From the NCBI GenBank assembly GCA_947371645.1, contig CANBQJ010000103.1, positions 1-12,480 of the forward strand: DNA of 12,480 nt. The letters run 5' to 3'. A program made the position numbers and the translations under genes. Below the pieces are notes generated by a model. The model was not told where the DNA came from. It did not search any database and was given only the letters and a program-made list of their open reading frames with translations. Source of the stretch: Burkholderiales bacterium. Lineage in GTDB: Bacteria; Pseudomonadota; Gammaproteobacteria; Burkholderiales; Burkholderiaceae. Shown piece after piece: positions 6,633 through 12,480 of this stretch (within the stretch, counting starts at the first letter, position 1; each line of letters opens with the position of its first letter).

Positions 6633-7667
6633 ATGAACCACCGCACCATCCGCCTGGCTTGGGGCCCGGCCCTCCTGGCCCTCAGCCTCTGGCAGCCGGC
6701 CCACGCCGAAAAGCTGAGCCTGCCCCAGATGCCGACCCCGGCCTGCCCCGCACTGTATGCACCGGACGCCGCAGACCCGAGCAAGTGCAATTTCGCGGCC
6801 CCCGCCGATGCGACGGCTTGCCAGCCACAGCCCGAATTCACCGTCGTCAGCGGCGCCTGTGTGCCCAAGTTCCCTGTCGTTGCGCCCACCTGCCCGGGCA
6901 TCCACAGCTACACGGTCAAGGTGCTCAGCGACACGGCCGGCAAACTCAGCTGCGTGTATGAGCGCCCCGATGTCGCCACCTCGTCTCAGGGCGACTACGT
7001 GGGCGACTGCTTTCACCTGAAAACACCCGTAGGCAACATGCCGGCCGGCACCCGGCTGTTCGTCACCGACCAGGACACCCAGGACAAGGCCAACCCCATG
7101 CTGACGGTCGTGCGCGCCGTGAACTGGGGTGATGACGTCGGCGGCTTCTTCCAGGACCTGGTCCCGGGTTGGCCAGGTTGCAGGGCCACCGTGTCGAGCA
7201 CCCCGGCCACCGCCGTCAGCGCGACGGAGCTGACCAAATCGGGGGCCACGCGACGCGGCTATGCCTTCGGTGCGCTGACCATGCCCTACAAGTACTTCCC
7301 GGGCAGCAAGAAATTCATCGAAGGCGTGCCGCTGGGCGCCTACCTGGGCTGGCGCGTGGGGCAGCCGGGCTCTGCCTTGACCTTCGCCGCCTCGATCACC
7401 CTGGGCTCCGTATCGGCCGACACCGTGACCCGGACGGGCACCGGCGCCAGCGAGGTCGTCACCATCACCGGCAGCACCCAGGCCGCCGCCCTCAGCTGGG
7501 CCGGTGGCCTGATGGTGGACGTCAGCCGCAACCCCGCCAGCAAGCCCTTTCGCGCCGGCTTCTTCGTGGGCAAGGACCACGTGAACCGCAGCGACAACAT
7601 CAGCTATGAGCACAACAACAAAACCTGGGTGGCCGTGCAGATCGGCTTCGATTTCACCGACTACTGA
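6633..7667 (+). CDS. Unrecognised secreted protein with eight cysteines
   Basis: A 344-residue protein I do not recognise. Residues 1-25 are a signal peptide (MNHRTIR, hydrophobic GPALLALSLW, cleavage after AHA). The mature part has eight cysteines (38, 52, 63, 76, 87, 107, 126, 183). Six of them fall within about 70 residues of Pro-rich sequence, suggesting up to four disulfides formed in the periplasm or outside the cell. From about residue 130 the sequence becomes strand-like. The last ~130 residues (PYKYFPGSKKFIEGVPLGAYLGW, then FAASITLGSVS, LSWAGGLMVDVS, FRAGFFVGKDHV, WVAVQIGFDFTDY) alternate hydrophobic and polar residues and end on an aromatic residue, as in outer-membrane beta-barrel ends. 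That resemblance is inference. ATG 6633 is preferred to the open frame from 6570 because the signal peptide begins there, although no strong ribosome site is seen. It may be read from its own promoter or through from the TldE gene, 95 bp upstream. Confidence 0.7.
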   Translation: MNHRTIRLAWGPALLALSLWQPAHAEKLSLPQMPTPACPALYAPDAADPSKCNFAAPADATACQPQPEFTVVSGACVPKFPVVAPTCPGIHSYTVKVLSDTAGKLSCVYERPDVATSSQGDYVGDCFHLKTPVGNMPAGTRLFVTDQDTQDKANPMLTVVRAVNWGDDVGGFFQDLVPGWPGCRATVSSTPATAVSATELTKSGATRRGYAFGALTMPYKYFPGSKKFIEGVPLGAYLGWRVGQPGSALTFAASITLGSVSADTVTRTGTGASEVVTITGSTQAAALSWAGGLMVDVSRNPASKPFRAGFFVGKDHVNRSDNISYEHNNKTWVAVQIGFDFTDY

Positions 7668-7691
7668 GCCTGAGCACAGCGTGGCTTCGGC

Positions 7692-7795
7692 GGGCCCCAG
7701 GCGGGACTGCAAACTAGGGATGGCTCCTCCTTTGTGAGGATGCCTGGGGGCCACGGGGGTGGTGCACTTCGCCATCCCCTCAACCCGCCCAGGAG
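7692..7795 (+). promoter_or_regulatory. Candidate structured leader of the lipoprotein hydrolase gene
   Basis: The 134-bp spacer before the ATG at 7802 has several long complementary pairs. CCCCAGGC (7695-7702) pairs with GCCTGGGG (7742-7749). GGGATGGC (7717-7724) pairs with GCCATCCC (7771-7778). TCCTC (7725-7729) pairs with GAGGA (7736-7740), and GGCGGG (7700-7705) with CCCGCC (7784-7789), right beside the AGGAG ribosome site at 7791-7795. The two 8-bp pairs interleave, so they would form a pseudoknot or be alternative folds. I do not recognise a known riboswitch consensus. Chance pairing in GC-rich DNA is possible. Confidence 0.35.
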
Positions 7796-7801
7796 ATCAC
7801 C

Positions 7802-9157
7802 ATGCCCCGCCTTGCCCAACTGGCTTCTGCCGCCCTCCTGCTGTACACGCTCCTGGGCTGCTCGTCGCCGCCACGCCACCTCCAGTCCGCCGAAGACGCC
7901 CTGGACACCGGCGGCCCGTCCACCTTGCTCTTTCACTCCACGCTGTATTACCCCGCCGAGCTCAGCCTGCGCTTTGACGGCTATGTGCTGGGTGTGGAGA
8001 AAAGCCCGCGCGGCCGTGTGATGCGCGGCACCATGCCCAACATCCAGCCGCGCGGCATGGCCGGGCTGAGCCAGGCCACGCTCGACAAGCGCCTGGGCGA
8101 GTCCAAGCTGCTCTACATCTCGCACGTGGTCGAGTCGCATGCCGACGACAGCCTGCGCAACTGCGCCCTGTACGACGCCTACGAACAACCTGGCGTGCAA
8201 CCGCTGGCCGCCCCCTGCGCCGGCACGCACCTGGCCGCCGGCGCCCCCGAAGAATCCTTCAACAACAGCTGGCGGGCACTTGAAGTCCTGCAAGCGTCTG
8301 TTCAAGAGAAGGTCCGCAGCGGCCGCTACACCGACGTGCTGGTCATCACCATGGGCTGGAACACGCCGCAAGAAGAGGCCATCCGCAACTTCAACTCCAT
8401 CGTCACGCAGATCAAGGCCAGCAGCACGAAGCCCTTCAACCCCATCGTCATCGGCGTGACCTGGCCCAGCCAGTGGTCCAGCGAGTGGTGGGGCCCGGTG
8501 GTGCGGCTGCTGAGCTTTCGCACCAAGGCCGACGACGCCGACGAGCTGGGCATGACCTGGCTGGCCGTGCTGCTGCACCAGACCCTGCCTGCGGCCAAAG
8601 GCAATTTGCCACTGACGGTCATCGGCCACAGCTTCGGCAGCCGCGCGGCCAGCCTGGCGGCCTGCGTGGGCCCCGTCATCTACGACAAGGCGCCGCACAC
8701 CCAGCTGGCCCGCATCGACACCCTGATCAACCTGCAGGGCGCCTTCTCCAGCGAGCGCCTCTTTGGTGCCGCCGAAGACGACATCGCCTACCCGGCTGGC
8801 TGCCCGCAGGTGGGGCGGCTGGTGCTGACGGCGTCCAGCCACGACGAGGCGGTTGCCTCGGCCTGGTGGACCACCTACGCCGGCGAGGAAGCCAGCTTCA
8901 AGAAGCGCTGCAGCGGGCAGGGTGGCTTCGTCAACTGCCTGAAGGCCGATGCCCAGGGCAAGCTGCTGATGGTGAATGCGGCCGCCAACAGCAACATCCA
9001 CTACATCGACGCCAGCGACCTCATCCACGAATCAGCCTACCTCAGCGGTGGTGGTGCGCACAGCGACATCTACCGCCGCGAACACGGCCGCATGGTCCAC
9101 GAGATCTGGGCCCTGCCGTCCACCCAGGGCCAGCAGACGGCGCAGGTCACACCCTGA
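7802..9157 (+). CDS. Lipoprotein alpha/beta hydrolase (GHSFG serine hydrolase)
   Basis: A 451-residue protein with a type II (lipoprotein) signal: MPRL, a hydrophobic core and lipobox LLGC with the lipidated Cys at 20. The residues after it, SSPP, carry no Asp at +2, which favours the outer membrane. The domain has the alpha/beta-hydrolase nucleophile elbow GHSFG at 275-279, following a hydrophobic strand (LPLTVI), with S277 as candidate nucleophile. An earlier strand/turn, DVLVITMGWNTPQEEA, may supply the oxyanion region. H420 in GGGAHSDIYRREHG is a candidate catalytic His; the acid is not certain. The substrate (ester, lipid or peptide) cannot be read from sequence. AGGAG 6 nt before the ATG and the lipobox fix the start. 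A long minus-strand frame across the gene (7661-9028) is a shadow. The EEP gene follows 68 bp downstream on the same strand. Confidence 0.82.
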   Translation: MPRLAQLASAALLLYTLLGCSSPPRHLQSAEDALDTGGPSTLLFHSTLYYPAELSLRFDGYVLGVEKSPRGRVMRGTMPNIQPRGMAGLSQATLDKRLGESKLLYISHVVESHADDSLRNCALYDAYEQPGVQPLAAPCAGTHLAAGAPEESFNNSWRALEVLQASVQEKVRSGRYTDVLVITMGWNTPQEEAIRNFNSIVTQIKASSTKPFNPIVIGVTWPSQWSSEWWGPVVRLLSFRTKADDADELGMTWLAVLLHQTLPAAKGNLPLTVIGHSFGSRAASLAACVGPVIYDKAPHTQLARIDTLINLQGAFSSERLFGAAEDDIAYPAGCPQVGRLVLTASSHDEAVASAWWTTYAGEEASFKKRCSGQGGFVNCLKADAQGKLLMVNAAANSNIHYIDASDLIHESAYLSGGGAHSDIYRREHGRMVHEIWALPSTQGQQTAQVTP

Positions 9158-9180
9158 CAAACCTTACATCTGGTGGCCAG

Positions 9181-9207
9181 CCGGGGCCGCTACGCTGTCG
9201 GCCCCGG
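9181..9207. other. Perfect 9-bp inverted repeat before the EEP gene
   Basis: CCGGGGCCG (9181-9189) and CGGCCCCGG (9199-9207) are perfect complements around a 9-nt centre, inside the 68-bp gap between the lipoprotein hydrolase and the EEP gene. No T-run follows. It may be a 3' hairpin of the upstream transcript, an operator or a 5' leader hairpin for the EEP gene; the sequence does not decide. Confidence 0.4.
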
Positions 9208-9225
9208 ACTCTTTGACTTGCCCAC

Positions 9226-10284
9226 ATGCGCACGCTGCCCACCTCCCGACTGGATGCCCTGCGCGTCGCCCTGCCTGTGTGCGCGGTGTTCTGCTGCGCC
9301 ACCGTGCTGAGCCCGACGGCCGGTGCCGCCACACCCTGCCACCACCTGCTGGCCGTCGGTGCCTGGAACCTGCAGTGGCTGGGCAACGCCAAGGCCGGTC
9401 ACCGCAAACCGCAACAGCCGGACGACGTCGCCAGCATGCTGCAACTGGCTGCGCTGGACATCCTGGCGCTGGAAGAGGTCTCGGCCACCGACACCGATGC
9501 CGCAGGCCATGCCCGCAACGGCACGCTGGACGCCGCCTTCGCGCAGCTCAATGCCGGTGGTGCGCGCTGGACGTACGCGCTCTTCCCCAAGCGCGAAGGC
9601 GCCCGCGCGCCGCAAGACCAGTGGACGGGCCTGGCCTGGAACGCCGCCACCGTCACCGCCCTGGCCGGCCCCTACAAGCTCGATGCCCAGATCGACCTCG
9701 CGCGTGAAGAGGCCATCCGCCAGCAACTGGACAAGCCTGAGGCCAGCACCCTGGTGTGGAGCCGCTGGCCGCAGGCCATGAAGTTCTCGGCCGGCCCCGG
9801 GCTGACCGACGTGGTGGTGGTGCCCGTGCACCTCAAGTCCAACATCGGGGGTGCGGCCACAGCCCAGGCGCGGGCCTATGAAGCCGAGCTGCTGGTGCAG
9901 GCCCTCACACGCTTGCCGCCCAGCCTGCGTGACGACGACGTCATCGTGATGGGCGACAGCAACCTGCTGCAGGCCGATGAAGCCGCCTCACGCACCTTGC
10001 AGCAAGCCGGCTTCAAGGACTGCAACGCACGCGACATCGGCACGCACCTGAGCTTCCGCGCCGGTGAAAAGCGCGCGCCTTTTGACCGCATCTACGTGAA
10101 GGCCGCGCAGCCTGAAACATCGGGCGCCTGCCCGATGGGGGGCCGGGGGCAGGGCCCACGCGACTTCAAGGTCTTCAAGCCACAAGACTGGCAGCCCGAC
10201 ATCAGCAACTCGCAGTACCAGGCCCGGCTGTCGGACCACCTGCTGGTGCGCACCACGGTGTGTGTGATGAAGGACGACGACTGA
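9226..10284 (+). CDS. Secreted endonuclease/exonuclease/phosphatase (EEP) family protein
   Basis: A 352-residue protein with an N-terminal signal region (hydrophobic ALPVCAVFCCATVL, likely cleavage near AGA at 32-34), so it is probably periplasmic or secreted. The EEP (DNase I-like) metal-dependent fold is shown by its ordered motifs: WNLQW (W47, N48), LALEEV with E83/E84 as metal ligand, TGLAWN, VPVHLKSN, VMGDSN with D244 and N246, FDRIYVK, and SDHLLV with D337/H338 as the catalytic Asp-His pair. Family members hydrolyse phosphodiester or phosphomonoester bonds (DNA, RNA, nucleotides, lipids); the substrate here is not evident. The usual GDFN is GDSN, a tolerated change. The start is set by the signal peptide; no strong ribosome site is visible. 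The gene ends 6 bp from the stop of the convergent DUF4431 gene, leaving no room for a separate terminator. Confidence 0.88.
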   Translation: MRTLPTSRLDALRVALPVCAVFCCATVLSPTAGAATPCHHLLAVGAWNLQWLGNAKAGHRKPQQPDDVASMLQLAALDILALEEVSATDTDAAGHARNGTLDAAFAQLNAGGARWTYALFPKREGARAPQDQWTGLAWNAATVTALAGPYKLDAQIDLAREEAIRQQLDKPEASTLVWSRWPQAMKFSAGPGLTDVVVVPVHLKSNIGGAATAQARAYEAELLVQALTRLPPSLRDDDVIVMGDSNLLQADEAASRTLQQAGFKDCNARDIGTHLSFRAGEKRAPFDRIYVKAAQPETSGACPMGGRGQGPRDFKVFKPQDWQPDISNSQYQARLSDHLLVRTTVCVMKDDD

Positions 10285-10290
10285 GGCCTG

Positions 10291-10791
10291 TCAATGTCGA
10301 CGGCGGGGCTGACGCGCAAGGGGTGCAGCCGTTGTGTCCTGCCCGTCCAAGGCTTCAGGGTCATCGGCGAGCTCCAGCAGCACAGGCAGGTGGTGGTGGC
10401 CGCTTTCGGCCACCTGCAACGCTCCGCGGAGTCGGCAGTGCTTCAGGCACCTGGCCAGCAGCCCGCCCCGCAAGGCGTCGTGCAGGTCCAGCAGCTGAAC
10501 CTGGGCCACCTGGTGGTGATCACCACCGCCTTGCACGCACAGCTTGTGCTGCAGCCTGAGCACCGGCAGGACTTCGCGGGCGTCGCCTCGCTTCACGCTC
10601 TCGTAGTTGGGCGGCCCCGCGAAGGTGCGCATGCTCAGCTGGCCACTCAGCTTCACCACGTCTCCCCAGGCGTGACAGGCCGCCGCAGCCGCCTGCGCCT
10701 GACCGGGGCAAGCCAGGCCTGCCAACGCCCACGTGAGGAGCACCAAGGCACCCACCCGCGCCGATGCGCGCACGCCCTGACCTGATCGCAT
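10291..10791 (-). CDS. Secreted DUF4431 domain protein
   Basis: A 166-residue exported protein. Residues 1 to about 34 form a signal peptide (MRSGQGVRASAR, hydrophobic VGALVLLTWALAGLA, cleavage near AQA). The mature part shows the DUF4431 pattern: VVKLSGQLSMRTFAGPPNYESVKRGD at about 45-70, followed by a strand ending LCVQGG at 84-89 and a His-rich late segment SGHHHLPVLLEL near 130-141. C39 and C85 could pair. The function of DUF4431 is unknown, although members are small periplasmic proteins. The frame is open back to 11118, but ATG 10791 is chosen for the signal peptide and for GGGAGGG 5 nt upstream on the minus strand. It is convergent with the EEP gene and divergent from the acyl-CoA dehydrogenase gene. 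The tail after residue 142 is polar and Arg-rich, probably disordered. Confidence 0.75.
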   Translation of the reverse strand: MRSGQGVRASARVGALVLLTWALAGLACPGQAQAAAAACHAWGDVVKLSGQLSMRTFAGPPNYESVKRGDAREVLPVLRLQHKLCVQGGGDHHQVAQVQLLDLHDALRGGLLARCLKHCRLRGALQVAESGHHHLPVLLELADDPEALDGQDTTAAPLARQPRRRH

Positions 10792-11018
10792 GAATGCCCT
10801 CCCGCCTGTCTGGTGTTGAACCTCAAGGTTGGGCAGTCTAGACATCGCGGCCCCATGCAGCCACCCCTCCAAGGGGGTACCGGCGCGGGAGGCCAACCTT
10901 GCCGCGCCCCCCAGGCAAGGGCCAGGGCGAGCACCCTTGGCCACGAGTTGTGCTGGATCAAGCATCACGGCCATGCGTCTGGCTATCGTGAGTCGCCTCA
11001 GATTCAGGAGCACGCACC
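10792..11018. promoter_or_regulatory. Divergent control region with two short stem-loops
   Basis: A 227-bp spacer between the divergent DUF4431 and acyl-CoA dehydrogenase genes. ACCCC (10863-10867) pairs with GGGGT (10874-10878), and CCTTGCC (10897-10903) pairs with GGCAAGG (10914-10920). Ribosome sites lie at both ends: GGGAGGG for the minus gene and AGGAG at 11006-11010, 8 nt before ATG 11019. Both promoters must lie here, but I find no box pair good enough to name. Confidence 0.4.
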
Positions 11019-12293
11019 ATGAGCGCCAACGCCAACGTTCACCCCCTGCCCGGCGCCACGGCTGGGGCAGCAGCCAACCTGCCTGAAGCCCTGCGCCACC
11101 TGAGCCCGGCCAGCGCATCGCGCGTGGAGCGCATGCGCCAGATCGCCCGCGACGTGGCCGGCCCCGCTGCGGTGGCCGTGGACCGCGATGGCCGCTTCCC
11201 TGCCGAGGCCCTGGCCGCGTGGCGCGAAGCCGGCTTCATGGGCATCGCCCTGCCCAGCCGACTGGGCGGCCAGGACGCCGGCCTGGTGGAGCTGGGCCTG
11301 ATGTGCGAAGCCCTGGGCCAGCGCTGCGCTTCCGCCGCCATGGTCTTCGCCATGCACCAGGTGCAGGTGGGCTGCGTGGTGCACCACGGCCACAACGATT
11401 GGTTCGAGGACTACGCCGGCCGGCTGGTGGGCGAGCAGCGCCTCATTGCATCGGTCACCTCCGAGGCCGGCGTGGGTGGCTCGGTGCGCACCAGCATCTG
11501 CGCCATCGAACCCGATGCGCGCGAAGGCCACGAAGGCCAGGAGCGCCTGCGCGTGCACAAGGACGGCACGGTGGTGTCGTATGCCGAAGCCGCCGATGAC
11601 CTGTTGATGACGGTGCGCCGCACCAGCGACGCCGCCGCCAGCGACCAGGCCCTGGTCATGGTCGACAAGGTGGACTGCGCACTGCAGCGCACCAGCACCT
11701 GGGATGCCATGGGCATGCGCGGCACCTGCAGCCCCGGCTACATCGTCGATGCGCACTTCCATGCCGACCAGATCGTGCCCGACCCCTTTGGCGACATCAA
11801 CGCGCAAACCATGGTGCCCTGGGCCCACATCCTGTGGTCATCGGCCTGGCTGGGCATCGCCACCGATGCGGTGCAGCGCGCCCGCGCCTTCGTGCGCGAC
11901 ACCGCCCGCAAGATGGGTGGCGCCACCCCGCCCACGGCCCCGCGCCTGAGCGAGGTCTCGGCCAAACTGCAGCTGATGCGCGCCCAGGTGCGCGAACGCG
12001 CCACCCACTACGACGCCTTGCGCGCCCAGGGCGCAGCCGGTGCCGAAACGCTGGCCAGCGTGAACTACGCCGTGCAGAGCAACCACCTCAAGCTCAACGC
12101 CTCCGAGCTGGTGGCGCAGGTCTGCACCCAGGCGCTGCGCATCACCGGCACCACCGGCTACCGCAACGACTCGCCCTACAGCGTGGCCCGCCACCTGCGG
12201 GACGCGCATTCCGCCGCGTTGATGATCGGCAACGAGCGCATCCATGCGGCCAACGGGGCGCTGCACCTGATGGTGCGCGACGAGTTCCTCTGA
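11019..12293 (+). CDS. Acyl-CoA dehydrogenase family flavoprotein
   Basis: A 424-residue protein of the acyl-CoA dehydrogenase superfamily. The order of regions fits: an N-terminal helical domain (about 30-140, with GRFPAEALAAWREAGFMGIALPSRLGGQDAG), a middle beta domain (VTSEAGVGGSVRTS at 146-159, the flavin-contact region that reads TEP..GSD.. in classical enzymes), and a C-terminal helical domain with RITGTTGYRNDSPYSVARHLRDAHSAALMIGNERI (374-408). Classical enzymes have the catalytic Glu just before G-T in this last segment. Here the aligned residue is I403 (MIGN), so the base is elsewhere or the reaction is different. FAD binding and a hydrophobic acyl or aromatic substrate are expected. 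Candidate reactions are acyl-CoA or acyl-carrier oxidation, or a monooxygenase-like step; none is proven. The start is supported by AGGAG 8 nt upstream. No electron-transfer flavoprotein or ligase gene is next to it in the window. The length is somewhat above the usual ~380-400 because of an N-terminal extension. Confidence 0.85.
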   Translation: MSANANVHPLPGATAGAAANLPEALRHLSPASASRVERMRQIARDVAGPAAVAVDRDGRFPAEALAAWREAGFMGIALPSRLGGQDAGLVELGLMCEALGQRCASAAMVFAMHQVQVGCVVHHGHNDWFEDYAGRLVGEQRLIASVTSEAGVGGSVRTSICAIEPDAREGHEGQERLRVHKDGTVVSYAEAADDLLMTVRRTSDAAASDQALVMVDKVDCALQRTSTWDAMGMRGTCSPGYIVDAHFHADQIVPDPFGDINAQTMVPWAHILWSSAWLGIATDAVQRARAFVRDTARKMGGATPPTAPRLSEVSAKLQLMRAQVRERATHYDALRAQGAAGAETLASVNYAVQSNHLKLNASELVAQVCTQALRITGTTGYRNDSPYSVARHLRDAHSAALMIGNERIHAANGALHLMVRDEFL

Positions 12294-12349
12294 GCCGGAG
12301 CGCCCCCCCAGGGCAGGTGGGACGTGCGTGGGGCCACTTGTCTTGCACT

Positions 12350-12380
12350 TGTTGTGTAATCCGGTCTGACCGACACAACA
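12350..12380 (+). promoter_or_regulatory. Bulged stem-loop just upstream of the last gene
   Basis: TGTTGTGT (12350-12357) and ACACAACA (12373-12380) are perfect 8-bp complements. Inside them CGGT (12362-12365) pairs with ACCG (12369-12372), leaving AATC as a bulge and a 3-nt loop. The structure ends 5 nt before the ribosome site AGAGGAGG (12386-12393). There is no T-run, so it is more likely a 5' leader hairpin or an operator dyad for the lipoprotein gene than a terminator of the acyl-CoA dehydrogenase gene. Confidence 0.45.
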
Positions 12381-12397
12381 CAGCCAGAGGAGGCCCC

Positions 12398-12480
12398 ATG
12401 TCACACCGCACCCCTTCGTTCGCTTTTTCCACCAGCCTGGTGGTGTTTGCTGCCGCATGGGCCTTGAGTGGCTGCGGGGG
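12398..12480 (+). CDS. Lipoprotein, N-terminal signal only (cut by window end)
   Basis: The first 27 complete codons encode a lipoprotein signal peptide: MSHRTPSFAFSTSLVV, a hydrophobic core, then the lipobox LSGC with the candidate lipidated Cys at 26 followed by Gly. The AGAGGAGG ribosome site 4 nt before the ATG is one of the strongest in the window. Nothing of the mature domain is visible, so no function can be given. It lies 104 bp after the acyl-CoA dehydrogenase gene on the same strand. Confidence 0.75.
   Translation, partial: MSHRTPSFAFSTSLVVFAAAWALSGCG

Noticed and set aside
6603..7775. 390-codon minus-strand open frame over the eight-cysteine protein gene
   Set aside because: The composition is that of a shadow frame. 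The plus strand has a clean signal peptide and ordered cysteines.
7692..7795. Match of the leader to a c-di-GMP (GEMM) or guanidine riboswitch
   Set aside because: Only a short GCAAAC-like stretch resembles GEMM. The required flanking helices and the second conserved block are missing, so no known class is claimed.
7661..9028. 455-codon minus-strand open frame across the lipoprotein hydrolase gene
   Set aside because: It has low-complexity Gly/Ala/Val/His composition and no motifs. The plus strand has a lipobox, a GHSFG elbow and a good ribosome site.
10792..11118. Upstream extension of the DUF4431 frame to 11118
   Set aside because: It would overlap the start of the acyl-CoA dehydrogenase gene. 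The signal peptide and GGGAGGG site fix the start at 10791.
12338..12366. Sigma-70 promoter before the last gene (TTGTCT or TTGCAC with TGTAAT or TCTGAC)
   Set aside because: The spacings are wrong (11 bp for TTGTCT/TGTAAT) or the -10 is poor. No pair is good enough to annotate.

Overview
The window is GC-rich, densely packed coding DNA that reads like the chromosome of a betaproteobacterium, probably Burkholderiales. This rests on strong third-position G/C, the typical short leaders with AGGAG-type ribosome sites, and the mix of families. It is an impression from sequence alone, with no phylogeny behind it. I see no tRNA, rRNA, CRISPR array, transposase or phage gene.

Layout. (1) 1-1131: C-terminal part of a TPR-repeat protein, cut by the window edge and clearly lower in GC than the rest. 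(2) 1279-1587: a small secreted Ala/Pro/Thr-rich protein, convergent with a minus-strand DUF962/Mpo1-like membrane protein (1620-2120). (3) 2121-2295: a divergent control region holding a perfect 16-bp dyad. (4) 2296-6537: a tight three-gene plus-strand run made of a periplasmic purine nucleoside permease (NUP) family protein, a TldD-like zinc metallopeptidase and a TldE/PmbA-like partner. The gaps are +16 bp and -4 bp. (5) 6633-7667: an unrecognised secreted protein with eight cysteines. (6) 7802-9157: a lipoprotein alpha/beta hydrolase with a GHSFG elbow, preceded by a leader with several long complementary segments. (7) 9226-10284: a secreted endonuclease/exonuclease/phosphatase (EEP) family enzyme, which meets a minus-strand secreted DUF4431 protein (10291-10791) tail to tail. 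(8) 11019-12293: an acyl-CoA dehydrogenase-like flavoprotein whose usual catalytic Glu position is not Glu. (9) 12398 to the end: the start of a lipoprotein gene behind a strong stem-loop.

How the genes fit together. Seven of the ten genes encode exported products, so much of the window is a cell-envelope or periplasmic neighbourhood. The most coherent unit is NUP-TldD-TldE. TldD/TldE is a known cytoplasmic heteromeric peptidase that finishes modified peptides or trims unfolded ones. Its apparent co-transcription with a periplasmic nucleoside-binding or nucleoside-cleaving protein is not a pairing I can place in a described pathway. The secreted EEP enzyme could in principle feed nucleosides to the NUP protein, but that is inference. 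I found no clear-cut new defence, mobile or biosynthetic system. The candidates most worth checking are the NUP-TldD-TldE operon, the dyad at 2189-2204 and the structured leaders at 7692-7795 and 12350-12380.
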